Counted from the first letter of the stretch, positions 41,601 to 49,970 are shown. The stretch: DNA of 50,625 nucleotides from an uncultured beta proteobacterium (GCA_903928055.1 CAIYPG010000016.1:1-50625), one strand, 5' to 3'. The notes: generated by a model not told the origin, from the sequence alone. Program-made: numbers and translations.

Positions 41601-42572
41601 TCATGCAAAGGCGTTCGAAAGACGCTTTCCAACGATCTCGCGGGCTTCGGACACCATGCGGTCGAGCAATTCCTTGCAGGTGGGGATGTCGTGGATTACT
41701 CCCATGACGCCGCCGGCAGTCCAGGTGCCCGCTTCAAGGTCGCCGGTCTGGTACACGACGTGGTTCTTCACGCCGGCCACCAGCTCGTAGATGTCATCGA
41801 AGGTCGAATCGGGACGCGCTTCGATTTCGCGAATCTTCAAGGCCACGCTGTTCTTGTAGATGCGGCTGGTGTTGCGGACCTTGCGCAGGATGTGGGTTGA
41901 ACTTCTTTCGTCACCTGCGACAATGGCCTGCTTGACGTTTTCATGAATGGGCGCCTCCCTGGTGGCCATGAAGCGCGTGCCCATGTTGATCCCCTCGGCA
42001 CCCAGGGCGAGCGCCGCCACCAGTCCCTCTGCGCTGCCGATGCCGCCCGAGGCCAGCATGGGCACCGTGAGCTGTGCGGCAGCCGCCGGCAGGAGCACAA
42101 AGTTGGGCGTGTCGTCTTCGCCCGGATGTCCCGCGCACTCGAAGCCGTCCATGCTGATGATGTCGCAGCCCAGCTTCTCGGCCTTCAGTCCGTGGCGCAC
42201 CGAGGTGCATTTGTGGATGATCGTGATGCCGGCCTTCTTGAACGGGATGACATAGGGCTCGGGATTGTTGCCGGCGGTCTCGACGATCTTGATGCCCGAG
42301 TCGATGATGGCCTGGGCGTATTCCATGTAGGGCCGCGCCTTGGGGCGCGGCGTGAAGGTCAGGTTCACGCCGAAGGGCTTGTCGGTCATGGTGCGGCAGC
42401 GCGCGATTTCCTTCGTGAGGTCTTCGGGCGTGGGCTGGGTGAGTGCGGTCAGGAGGCCCAGACCACCGGCATTCGATACGGCAGAGGCCATTTCGGCGCG
42501 GCCGACCCACATCATGCCGCCTTGAACGATTGGATACCTGATGCCCAGCAATTCGGTGACGCGTGTTTTCAT
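41601..42572 (-). CDS. Nitronate monooxygenase / 2-nitropropane dioxygenase-like FMN enzyme
   Basis: The 323-residue TIM-barrel flavoprotein has YPIVQGGMMWVGRAEMASAVSNAGGLGLLTA at the N-terminus, FGVNLTF, DGFECAGHPGED (region of the catalytic His), VPMLASGGIGSAEGLVAALALGAEGINMGTRFMAT with the FMN phosphate site, and a helical C-terminus. Related enzymes oxidise nitronates or reduce enoyl compounds (FabK-like), so the exact reaction is open. It is separated from the upstream-located methyltransferase-fold gene by 204 AT-rich bases. Confidence 0.88.
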   Translation of the reverse strand: MKTRVTELLGIRYPIVQGGMMWVGRAEMASAVSNAGGLGLLTALTQPTPEDLTKEIARCRTMTDKPFGVNLTFTPRPKARPYMEYAQAIIDSGIKIVETAGNNPEPYVIPFKKAGITIIHKCTSVRHGLKAEKLGCDIISMDGFECAGHPGEDDTPNFVLLPAAAAQLTVPMLASGGIGSAEGLVAALALGAEGINMGTRFMATREAPIHENVKQAIVAGDERSSTHILRKVRNTSRIYKNSVALKIREIEARPDSTFDDIYELVAGVKNHVVYQTGDLEAGTWTAGGVMGVIHDIPTCKELLDRMVSEAREIVGKRLSNAFA

Positions 42573-42937
42573 TCTTCCTCCGAAAGGCGGTATCTCCGCC
42601 TATTGTTAAATCGGTAAAACCGAATGTTCAAATAGCCGAACTGGCGCCCGGTGCGTGCGGCTGATCTGTCACCGCAACGGGTCCTTCATTCCCCTGAATT
42701 TTGAAAGGTCTTTTGCGGGTGGGACGAAGTGTAATCCAGGCCCCGCGTTTCAGTTTTCCTGTGAGATGCAGGGCTGGCCATTGTGCGGGAAAGCCGAAAG
42801 CCGAATTCGGCTTTCACGTCTCGACGCTGCCGGGGGCGGGCCCTAATATCGCGAAACAAAAACGGGGAAATCGTGCGGACGATTGTTATTTCGCGCGGCC
42901 TGGCAAGTGACGAAGCGCAGCCCAAAAAGGAGAGCTG
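42573..42937. promoter_or_regulatory. Divergent intergenic region with a perfect palindrome
   Basis: The 365 bases between the nitronate monooxygenase-like and SMP-30 genes hold no plausible gene. The clearest signal is the perfect 20-base palindrome GAAAGCCGAATTCGGCTTTC (42796-42815), preceded by a partial copy GAAAGCCGAAAG. A smaller CGGT/ACCG hairpin is near 42613. Either an operator for a regulator such as the LysR protein at 43991, or an mRNA-leader hairpin, would fit. AAAAGGAGAG precedes the SMP-30 start. Confidence 0.45.
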
Positions 42938-43846
42938 ATGGACGTGCCAAGAATTCTGGCTGAGGGTTTCAAGTTTCCGGAAGGCCCGGCAGTGCTGCCG
43001 GACGGCTCGGTGATTCTGACGGAGATTGCCGGGGGCCAACTGTCGCGGGTCATGCCGGATGGAAAAGTGTCGCTGGTTGCAAAGACCGGCGGCGGCCCCA
43101 ATGGCATCGCCATCGGGCCCGATGGTGCCTGCTATGTCTGCAATAACGGCGGTGGCGAATATCGCCCCGGTTCCTTCATGTCGATCGGGCCGGCCAGCGA
43201 CTATGCAGGCGGCTACATCCAGCGCGTTGATGTGGCGACCGGTGAGGTTCGCAAGCTCTACACACACTGCGGCGAGCGGCGCCTGTCTGCGCCGAACGAC
43301 ATCGTGTTTGACGTGCACGGTGGTTTCTACTTCACCGACTTCGGCAAGAAGCACCATCACACTCGCGATCATGGCGGCCTGTACTACGCCAGCACGGACG
43401 GCAGCAGCATCGTCGAGGTTGCCTGGCCGGTCAATTGTCCCAACGGCGTGGGCCTGTCGCCCGATGGAAAGGTGCTGTATGCGGCCGACACCGAAGCGTC
43501 GCGGCTGTGGGCATTCGACATCACCGCCCCCGGCGTCATCCGCAAGCATGCGTTCCCGTCACCCAATGGTGGCCGCCTCGTATGCGGTCTGCCGGGTTAT
43601 CAGCGCTTTGACAGCCTTGCGGTGCAGGCCAATGGCGACATCTGCGTGGCCACGCTGGTCACCGGACACATCACGGTCATTTCCCCGGCGGGCCAGGTGG
43701 TACGCCAGATGAAGATGCCGGATGTCTATCCCACCAACATCTGCTTTGGTGGTGCTGACATGAGGACCGCCTACATCACCCTCTCTGCCGCCGGACAGCT
43801 TGCGGTCATGCCCTGGCCGGAAGCGGGATTGCGCCTGAACTTTTAA
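42938..43846 (+). CDS. SMP-30/gluconolactonase-like protein
   Basis: The 302-residue six-bladed beta-propeller opens the metal site with Glu in FKFPEGPAVLPDG. It continues with Asn in SAPNDIVFDVHGGFYFTD and Asp in SPDGKVLYAADTEASRLWAFD, the usual Ca2+/Zn2+ ligands of lactonases. GGGPNGIAIGPDGACYVCNNGG and GGLYYAS are also typical. It has no signal peptide, so it probably hydrolyses a sugar or aromatic lactone in the cytosol. It is alone on this strand, with a LysR gene convergent downstream and a strong terminator between. Confidence 0.9.
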   Translation: MDVPRILAEGFKFPEGPAVLPDGSVILTEIAGGQLSRVMPDGKVSLVAKTGGGPNGIAIGPDGACYVCNNGGGEYRPGSFMSIGPASDYAGGYIQRVDVATGEVRKLYTHCGERRLSAPNDIVFDVHGGFYFTDFGKKHHHTRDHGGLYYASTDGSSIVEVAWPVNCPNGVGLSPDGKVLYAADTEASRLWAFDITAPGVIRKHAFPSPNGGRLVCGLPGYQRFDSLAVQANGDICVATLVTGHITVISPAGQVVRQMKMPDVYPTNICFGGADMRTAYITLSAAGQLAVMPWPEAGLRLNF

Positions 43847-43906
43847 GAAGGCGACGGGGCTGCATTCCGGCCCGCGCGCTCGAACGATTTACTTGGTCGC
43901 AAGGCC

Positions 43907-43947
43907 ACACGCTGCCGTCACTCTCCTTTCGGCAGCGTGTTTTTTTA
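43907..43947 (+). terminator. Terminator of the SMP-30 gene with an anti-SD-like loop
   Basis: A perfect 11-bp stem ACACGCTGCCG (43907-43917) / CGGCAGCGTGT (43930-43940) is followed by T43940-43947. The 12-base loop is TCACTCTCCTTT; the 16S rRNA tail is TCACCTCCTTT, so the loop equals it apart from one inserted T. Confidence 0.88.
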
Positions 43948-43990
43948 TCTGTGTTGCCGATGACATCTGCCAGGAGAGAGGAGATGCGGG

Positions 43991-44926
43991 CTAACGTCGC
44001 GCCTTCTTCACTTCAACCAGCCGGCGCGAATTCGGTCGCTGCTGTGCATCCGGCAATTCCATGAGGAAGTCGATGAACGCGCGCACCTTTGCCGGCACAT
44101 ACTGGGTCTTGGCGGTCACGGCGTAGAAGGTTCTCTCTGACGTGGTCCAGTCATCGTAGAGCTGCACCAGCAGGCCGTTGGCAATGTGTCGCTTGACGAA
44201 GATGTCCAGCACGTAGATCAGGCCGGCTCCCCGCAGCGCGGCATCGACCAGCGCGTCACTGGAGTTGAAATTCAGCGCGCCCTTGGGTTTGACCGTCACA
44301 TGCTCGTCATGGCGGTGGAACCCCCACTCTGACGGTTCGCGGGGCGCGTCGGAAATGAGGCCCAGGCACAGCGTCGGGTCGAGGTCGGCCGGTCTGGCGG
44401 GCAGGTCACGCACCCGGTCGGGCGCGCCGCACATGACGTAGCGCGTCTCGTAAATGGGCTTTGCCACGAGGTCGCCTTCCTCGACATGGTCCATGCGGAT
44501 GGCGATGTCGATGGCGTGCTTGATCAGGTCACGCGGCTGGTTGGTCAGGCTGACCGAGACCGAGACCAGCGGATGGCGCTGGGTGAACAGGTTGAGCGCG
44601 GGACAGATCAGTGCATGGCCGAGGGAAATGGGCGTCTCCAGGCTCAAGGCACCGCGCACCTTGCCATCCTCGGCGCGGATTTCCGATTCGGCGTGCGTGA
44701 CGGAACTGAGCACCTCCTGGCAGCGCGGAAAGAACAGGTTGCCTTCATCGGTGAGATAGAGGTGGCGGGTGTTGCGCTGGATCAGCGTGACACCCAGGTG
44801 CTTTTCCAGGTTGCGCACGCAGGCGGTCACTGTGGCATTGGCAAGGTCAAGCGAGGTCGCAGCCTTGGAAAAGCTGCCGCATTCCACCACCCGGACAAAC
44901 ACCTCCATTGCCCACAACCGGTCCAT
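43991..44926 (-). CDS. LysR-family transcriptional regulator
   Basis: The 311-residue product has an N-terminal winged HTH (residues 1-60, MDRLWAMEVFVRVVECGSFSKAATSLDLANATVTACVRNLEKHLGVTLIQR; this run is described by its ends and the AATSL/ANATVT recognition part). A type 2 periplasmic-fold effector domain (residues 90-295) follows. Start ATG 44926 follows GGGAGG at ten bases. It diverges from the crotonase gene (204 bases between starts) and converges on the SMP-30 gene, so either may be its target; LysR proteins usually regulate the divergent neighbour. The ligand cannot be deduced. Confidence 0.93.
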   Translation of the reverse strand: MDRLWAMEVFVRVVECGSFSKAATSLDLANATVTACVRNLEKHLGVTLIQRNTRHLYLTDEGNLFFPRCQEVLSSVTHAESEIRAEDGKVRGALSLETPISLGHALICPALNLFTQRHPLVSVSVSLTNQPRDLIKHAIDIAIRMDHVEEGDLVAKPIYETRYVMCGAPDRVRDLPARPADLDPTLCLGLISDAPREPSEWGFHRHDEHVTVKPKGALNFNSSDALVDAALRGAGLIYVLDIFVKRHIANGLLVQLYDDWTTSERTFYAVTAKTQYVPAKVRAFIDFLMELPDAQQRPNSRRLVEVKKARR

Positions 44927-45130
44927 TGCAGCGTTCCCTCCCAATGTGCACGGCGGACGGGTGTTCGGTACGCCTGACGCCGTGAAGGATGGATATTACC
45001 GTTCAATCACAATAATAATGGGCCTTGCCGCGCATATATTCCCGGCGCGAGTCAATCCGGTGAAATGGCGGGATAATTGCCTCGAGGCGGCAGTCGTTGC
45101 CTGCCGGAGTGTTCCCGTACACATTTTTGA

Positions 45131-45901
45131 ATGGATGCCCACATGGCCGACGAAGTCCTCTACGAAGTACGCAACCAGATTGTCCTGATCACGCTCAATC
45201 GACCCGAGCGCCTGAATGCCATCAGCCTGGCGCTGCGCGAGCAGCTGGCCGAGGCCTTCCTGCGCTTTGAAGCCGATCCCGCATTGCGCGTGGCCATCGT
45301 CACGGGCGCAGGCAAGAAGGCCTTCTGTGCCGGCATGGACCTGAAAGAGGCGGCTGAACTGAAGGTCGGCCTGCGTCCGCGCACGCCCACGCTGAACGAT
45401 GGTATCCGGGTCTCCAAGCCGGTCATCGCCGCGGTCAACGGCTTCGCGCTGGCCGGCGGCTGGATGATCGCCCAGATGTGCGACCTGTGCGTGGCGAGCG
45501 AGCATGCAATGTTCGGCATTACCGAGGGCAAGGTCGGACGCGGCATGCCGTGGGCTGCGCCGATGACGCGCATGATGTCCCAGCGCGTGGCGCTCGAGTT
45601 GCTGCTGACCGGCCGCAAGATCACGGCGCAGCGCGCCTACGAAATCGGCTTCGTCAACCAGGTGGTTCCCCACGACAAGCTGCTGGAGGCGGCGACGGCG
45701 CTCGCCAACGAGATCATCGAATGCGCTCCGCTGACTGTGGCTGCGGCCAAGGAGATGGTCTACATGGCCCACGAAATGGGTGTCGGTGCGGCGGCACGAG
45801 CCGGCGCGCACATCTTCGACCGTGTCTATCGTGCCGCGGATGCGCTGGAGGGACCGCTGGCGTTCAAGGAAAAGCGCAAACCGAACTGGAAGGGCGTCTG
45901 A
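45131..45901 (+). CDS. Crotonase (enoyl-CoA hydratase/isomerase) family protein
   Basis: The 256-residue protein has ITLNRPERLNAISLALREQL, the oxyanion-hole segments FCAGMDLKEA and FALAGGWMIAQMCDL, and FGITEGKVGRGMPW. Classic enoyl-CoA hydratase uses two Glu, one in GGGCELA and one in FGQPEI; here the first position is Met (GGWMIA) while the second Glu is kept (FGITEG). A one-Glu crotonase may act as an isomerase, dehydratase of an unusual acyl-CoA, or hydrolase. ATG 45131 or 45143 could be the start. It is regulated, if at all, by the divergent LysR gene. Confidence 0.88.
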   Translation: MDAHMADEVLYEVRNQIVLITLNRPERLNAISLALREQLAEAFLRFEADPALRVAIVTGAGKKAFCAGMDLKEAAELKVGLRPRTPTLNDGIRVSKPVIAAVNGFALAGGWMIAQMCDLCVASEHAMFGITEGKVGRGMPWAAPMTRMMSQRVALELLLTGRKITAQRAYEIGFVNQVVPHDKLLEAATALANEIIECAPLTVAAAKEMVYMAHEMGVGAAARAGAHIFDRVYRAADALEGPLAFKEKRKPNWKGV

Positions 45902-45934
45902 GCGCCAGTGCCGGACAGCAAAGCGGCCGGATAT

Positions 45935-46001
45935 TGATGATAATAATAATTCGCTTGGTTCTCTTTAATAAACGAACTAAATATATTATTGATAATAATG
46001 A
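45935..46001. repeat. AT-rich intergenic box, copy B
   Basis: This box between the convergent crotonase and cobA genes contains TCTCTTTAATAA and, further on, TTGATAATAATGA (45989-46001). The TTGAT starts 19 bases before the cobA stop on the minus strand. Order, wording and distance match the box at 17842-17909. Looser relatives are seen near 10949 and 31718. Confidence 0.45.
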
Positions 46002-46007
46002 CGGATA

Positions 46008-46793
46008 TCAGGCCTGGCGCCACACATCGCCGGGAACATCCGGCAATGTCTGTGCGGAGGTGTTCCCCAGGCCGCGCAGCACTTCGCCCAGCACGATGAT
46101 GGCCGGACCGCTGCCCAGGCGATTGGCGAGGGCACCCAGTTTGTCAAGGCGCGCGAGGTGGCGTGCTTCATCCGGCAGGGACGCGTTCTCGACCAGCGCA
46201 ACCGGGCGATCAGCGGGGAGGCCGCGGCGGATCAGGGTGTCGGCAATGGACTGTGCCTCGCCTGCACCCATGTAGATCACTGCGGTGTCCGCCGCCAGCA
46301 CCGATGTCGCCCAGTCGCTGACCGCTTCATCCTTGCCGACGCGCGGTGTGACAAAGGTGACGTTGCGCGAGACGCCGCGCTGCGTCAGAGAGACGCCCAG
46401 CGCCGCGCCGGCGGCGAGTGCCGCGGTGATGCCCGAAACGATTTCGACTTCGATGCCGGCTGCCGCCAGTGCATCCAGTTCCTCCTGGGCTCGCGCGAAC
46501 ATCAGCGGGTCGCCACCTTTGAGGCGCACGACCGTGGCGTGGCGCTGTGCCGCATCCACCAGGCGCTTGTTGATGAAGGTCTGCGCAGTGGAGTAGCGCG
46601 CATGGCGCTTGCCGACGGGAACCTTCTCCGCCCGGGTGGCCAGCGCGACGATTTCCGGATTGACGAGTGCATCGTAGAACAGGATATCGGCGGCGGCGAT
46701 GATGCGTGCCGCGCGGATCGTCAGCAGATCGGGGGCGCCGGGGCCGGCTCCAATGAGGAATACCTTTCCGCTGACGTTGCCAGACGTGCCCAT
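46008..46793 (-). CDS. cobA: Uroporphyrinogen-III C-methyltransferase
   Basis: This transfers two methyl groups from SAM to uroporphyrinogen III, giving precorrin-2, the precursor of siroheme and cobalamin. The 261-residue product is the methylase alone, without the CysG oxidase/ferrochelatase part. Motifs are VFLIGAGPGAPDLLTIRAARII, DALVNPEIV, GKRH, VVRLKGGDPLMFARAQEEL and VSGITAALAAGAALGVSLTQRG. Its ATG shares one base with the cysN stop (TGATG, 46791-46795). Being the last gene of the sulfate-reduction operon, it presumably serves siroheme supply for CysI. Confidence 0.95.
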   Translation of the reverse strand: MGTSGNVSGKVFLIGAGPGAPDLLTIRAARIIAAADILFYDALVNPEIVALATRAEKVPVGKRHARYSTAQTFINKRLVDAAQRHATVVRLKGGDPLMFARAQEELDALAAAGIEVEIVSGITAALAAGAALGVSLTQRGVSRNVTFVTPRVGKDEAVSDWATSVLAADTAVIYMGAGEAQSIADTLIRRGLPADRPVALVENASLPDEARHLARLDKLGALANRLGSGPAIIVLGEVLRGLGNTSAQTLPDVPGDVWRQA

Positions 46794-48097
46794 CAGAGCT
46801 GCTCGATCATTCCCGCCGCCACCGTCTGGTTCGTTGCCTCATCGATGAGGATGAAGGCGCCGGTGGTGCGGTTCGTGTCGTAGGTGTCCGCAAAGATCGG
46901 CTGCGCGAGGTTGATCGTCACATGCGCAATATCGTTCATGGCCAGCGTTGCAGGCGAGGGCAGACGGGCGAACGTATTGATGTCCAGGCGGTCATTGAGC
47001 CTTGCCAGTTTTGCCTTGACGCTGCGCGAGGTGTGCTTGAGCACGAAGCGCCCGGTGGCATTGGGCGCATCGGCAGACAGCCAGCACAGGCGGGCCTCGA
47101 TGCTTTTTGCCGCGCGCGGCGGCCGGGCGGCACTGCTGATCACGTCGCCGCGCGAAATGTCGATTTCATCGGCCAGCACCAGCGTGACCGAATCGCCGGC
47201 GACGGCAACCGGCAGTTGCCGGTCGAGGAAGACGATTTCCCTGATGGTCGTGCTGCGCCCGGAAGGCAGAGCGGTGACTTCGTCGCCCACGGCCAGCGCG
47301 CCGGATTCGAGACGCCCTGCATAGCCGCGGAAGTCCGTGCCTGCGCCGGGGCGCACCACCAATTGCACCGGGAAACGTGCCGGCCGCGTGACGGTGTCGT
47401 TCGCGACATTGATGCCCTCGAGCACCTGCAGCAGCGTCTCGCCGGTGTACCAGTCCAGGCCGCCGCTTTCACTGTCAGCACCGCGATTCACCACCATGTC
47501 GCCGCGCAGCGCCGACATCGGGATGAAGCGCAGGTTCGGGATGTCGAGGTCCATGGCAAACGCGAGGAAACTGGCGCGGATGTTGTCGAATACGGTCTGG
47601 CTGTGGCCGACCAGGTCCATCTTGTTGATGGCGACGATGACATGGCGCACACCAAGCAGGTGGGCGATGTAGGTGTGGCGGCGCGTCTGCTCCAGCACGC
47701 CTTTGCGCGCATCGATCAGGATGATGGCAGCGTGCGCCGTCGAGGCGCCCGTGACCATGTTGCGCGTGTACTGCTCGTGCCCCGGTGTGTCGGCGATGAT
47801 GAACTTGCGCCGCGGCGTGGCGAAATAGCGGTAGGCGACGTCGATCGTGATGCCCTGCTCGCGCTCGGCCTCCAGGCCGTCAGTAAGCAGCGAAAGGTCG
47901 GCGGCGTCCTGGCCGCGCTTCGACGATGCGCGGGTCACGGCGGCCAACTGGTCCTCGAAAATCGCCTTGGTGTCATACAGCAGGCGGCCAATCAGCGTGC
48001 TCTTGCCGTCATCGACACTGCCCGCGGTGATGAAGCGCAGCACGCCAAGGTCTTCGGCCACACCGGGCTTGCCGTTGATTTCTCCGAGCATGCCCAT
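46793..48097 (-). CDS. cysN: Sulfate adenylyltransferase, GTPase subunit
   Basis: CysN couples GTP hydrolysis to APS formation by CysD. The 434-residue product has the P-loop GSVDDGKSTLIGRLLYD, switch region DTPGHEQYTRNM, NKMDL, and an EF-Tu-like beta-barrel C-terminal part (SRGDVISS and VKAKLARLND). It ends without an APS-kinase (CysC) domain, in agreement with an APS-reducing pathway. Two possible starts exist, ATG 48097 and ATG 48091; the former begins MGMLGEING. A 166-base inverted-repeat element lies directly before it. Confidence 0.96.
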   Translation of the reverse strand: MGMLGEINGKPGVAEDLGVLRFITAGSVDDGKSTLIGRLLYDTKAIFEDQLAAVTRASSKRGQDAADLSLLTDGLEAEREQGITIDVAYRYFATPRRKFIIADTPGHEQYTRNMVTGASTAHAAIILIDARKGVLEQTRRHTYIAHLLGVRHVIVAINKMDLVGHSQTVFDNIRASFLAFAMDLDIPNLRFIPMSALRGDMVVNRGADSESGGLDWYTGETLLQVLEGINVANDTVTRPARFPVQLVVRPGAGTDFRGYAGRLESGALAVGDEVTALPSGRSTTIREIVFLDRQLPVAVAGDSVTLVLADEIDISRGDVISSAARPPRAAKSIEARLCWLSADAPNATGRFVLKHTSRSVKAKLARLNDRLDINTFARLPSPATLAMNDIAHVTINLAQPIFADTYDTNRTTGAFILIDEATNQTVAAGMIEQL

Positions 48098-48098
48098 C

Positions 48099-48264
48099 TA
48101 GTGTCCTGTCCCGTAAATGGCTTCATAAAATGAAACCGATGATTTTCGCCGCCAGGCTAGGCGCGAGACCGCGCCGTAGCGGGGGCTACGGCAAGGTTGA
48201 GTAACGACGCATGGTGGTGAAAAGCGCGGTTTCATGTGGAGTTCGTTTGCGGGACAGGACACTA
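48099..48264. mobile_element. MITE-like inverted-repeat element inside cysD-cysN
   Basis: The 166-base stretch is bounded by perfect inverted ends TAGTGTCCTGTCCCG (48099-48113) and CGGGACAGGACACTA (48250-48264). Imperfect similarity continues inward for about 25 bases to ATGAAACCG on both arms. It has no coding frame of its own. If the outer TA is a target duplication, removing the element restores TTTTAGATGGGCATG on the minus strand: cysD stop TAG directly followed by the cysN start. TA target choice is typical of IS630/Tc1-mariner-type elements; the parent transposase is unknown. The cysD stop codon now lies inside the repeat. Confidence 0.8.
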
Positions 48265-49221
48265 AAAATATCCTTCCTTCTTGCGCCGCTCCATCGACGC
48301 CTCGGAAGTCTGGTCGTCCATGCGCGTGGCGCCGCGCTCGGTAATCGTGGTCACTGCCGTCTCGGCGATGATGTCCGCCGGCGTCGCCGCGGTGGACTCC
48401 ACCGGGCAGGTGCAGGTGATGTCGCCCACGGTGCGGAAACGCACCGAGGCCTCTTCCACCGTCTCACCTTCGCGCGGCGGCGTGAGCCGCGTCACCGGCA
48501 CCAGCAGGCCGTTGCGGCGGATGATCGGACGGCGGTGCGTGTAGTAGATGTCCGGAACGGCGATCTTCTCGCGCGCGATGTACTGCCATACGTCGAGTTC
48601 GGTCCAGTTGCTGATCGGAAACACGCGCATGTGTTCGCCCTTGTGGACCCGGGTGTTGTACAGGTTCCACAGTTCCGGACGCTGGTTCTTCGGGTCCCAT
48701 TGGCCGAATTCGTCGCGGAAGGAGAACACGCGCTCCTTGGCACGGGCCTTCTCTTCGTCGCGGCGTGCGCCGCCGATGGCCGCGTCGAAGCCGAATTCCT
48801 CGATGGCTTCCAGCAGCGTCACCGACTGCGCGGCATTGCGGCTGTCGTCTTCCTTGTGCAGGCGCACCGTGCCGCGCTTGATCGAGTCGTCCAGCGTGCG
48901 TACGATCAGGCGCTCACCCAGTTCAGCGGTACGCATGTCGCGGAAGGCCACGACCTCATCGAAGTTGTGGCCGGTGTCGATGTGCATCAGCGGAAATGGG
49001 AAACGCCCGGGGCGGAACGCCTTTTCCGCCAGGCGCAGCATCACGATGGAATCCTTGCCACCGGAAAAGAGCAGTACCGGGTTCGCGCATTCGCCGGCGA
49101 CTTCGCGCAGGATGTGGATGGCTTCCGACTCCAGCCAGTCGAGGTGGTTCCGTATTTTCGAATCGGCCGGCAGTGCGGCGGATTCGGCGCGTGGGGCGAG
49201 GTTCAGGGCGGCGGCACTCAT
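48262..49221 (-). CDS. cysD: Sulfate adenylyltransferase, catalytic subunit
   Basis: CysD makes APS from ATP and sulfate. The 319-residue product has the PP-loop LLFSGGKDSIVMLRLAEKAF, HIDTGHNFDEVVAFRD, GGARRDEEKARAKERVFS, the SNWTELDVWQYI segment, and the standard C-terminus ERRKKEGYF, so it is intact. Its start overlaps the cysH stop (ATGA). Its stop codon is formed from the end of the inserted element described above. Confidence 0.97.
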   Translation of the reverse strand: MSAAALNLAPRAESAALPADSKIRNHLDWLESEAIHILREVAGECANPVLLFSGGKDSIVMLRLAEKAFRPGRFPFPLMHIDTGHNFDEVVAFRDMRTAELGERLIVRTLDDSIKRGTVRLHKEDDSRNAAQSVTLLEAIEEFGFDAAIGGARRDEEKARAKERVFSFRDEFGQWDPKNQRPELWNLYNTRVHKGEHMRVFPISNWTELDVWQYIAREKIAVPDIYYTHRRPIIRRNGLLVPVTRLTPPREGETVEEASVRFRTVGDITCTCPVESTAATPADIIAETAVTTITERGATRMDDQTSEASMERRKKEGYF

Positions 49222-49970
49222 GCATCAACTTTCGATCGAACCAGTTTTCCATCCGGCCCGACATGCAGGCCGCATTCCTTGGAGTCAGGCTGTTCCCACC
49301 ACCAGCGGCCGGCACGCACGTCTTCACCGGTCACGACGGGGCGCGAGCAGGGCGCGCAGCCGATGGAGCGGTAGCCCTGGTCGTAGAGCGCGTTGTACGG
49401 CACATTGCGGGCGCGCAGGTAGGTCCAGACTTCGTCTTCGCTCCAGTCGGCGAGCGGATTGAATTTTTCCAGGCCGTAGACGGCATCGAAGCTCTGCACC
49501 TCGAGTTCGGTGCGGGTGGTGGACTGTTCGCGGCGCATGCCGGTCAGCCAGGCCCTCTTGCCGGCGAGCGCGCGTTTCAGTGGCTCGACCTTGCGGATTT
49601 CGCAGCAACGCTTGCGAAGGTCGACGCTCTCGTAGAAGGCATCACGGCCATGCACGGTGACGTACTGCGTGACGGCCCGCGGTTCGGGGCGATACACCTT
49701 CACTGCGTAATCGTATTTCTGCCCGATGGCGTCGACCAGCGCCAGCGTGTCGGCATGCATGCGTCCGGTGTCCAGCGTGAAGATTTCGATGGCGTGCCTG
49801 CGGCTGAGGATGGCATCTGTCACGACCATGTCCTCGATCGACAGGCTGGAAGCCAGCGTGGCCGGTGAATGGCCCGCGGCGATGCGTGCCAGCAGCGATT
49901 GCAGCGTGGCAACCTTCAGTGCCAATCCTGCCGGCAGTGCGGCATCGACGGTGTTGATTTGCGCTTGCAT
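49218..49970 (-). CDS. cysH: Adenosine 5'-phosphosulfate reductase
   Basis: CysH reduces activated sulfate to sulfite using thioredoxin. The 250-residue product has the PP-fold text SSLSIEDMVVTDAI and FTLDTGRMHADTL, and two cysteine pairs, KRCCEIRKVEP and IGCAPCSRP. The conserved C-terminal KECGLH catalytic Cys is also present. The paired cysteines bind a [4Fe-4S] cluster, which marks APS reductases rather than PAPS reductases; no cysC gene or CysN kinase domain is found, in agreement. It overlaps cysD by four bases and is 14 bases downstream of the DUF934 gene. Confidence 0.95.
   Translation of the reverse strand: MQAQINTVDAALPAGLALKVATLQSLLARIAAGHSPATLASSLSIEDMVVTDAILSRRHAIEIFTLDTGRMHADTLALVDAIGQKYDYAVKVYRPEPRAVTQYVTVHGRDAFYESVDLRKRCCEIRKVEPLKRALAGKRAWLTGMRREQSTTRTELEVQSFDAVYGLEKFNPLADWSEDEVWTYLRARNVPYNALYDQGYRSIGCAPCSRPVVTGEDVRAGRWWWEQPDSKECGLHVGPDGKLVRSKVDA

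Noticed and set aside
42686..43549. 287-codon minus-strand open frame opposite SMP-30
   Set aside because: SMP-30 on the plus strand has metal ligands, ribosome site and terminator; the reverse frame has none.
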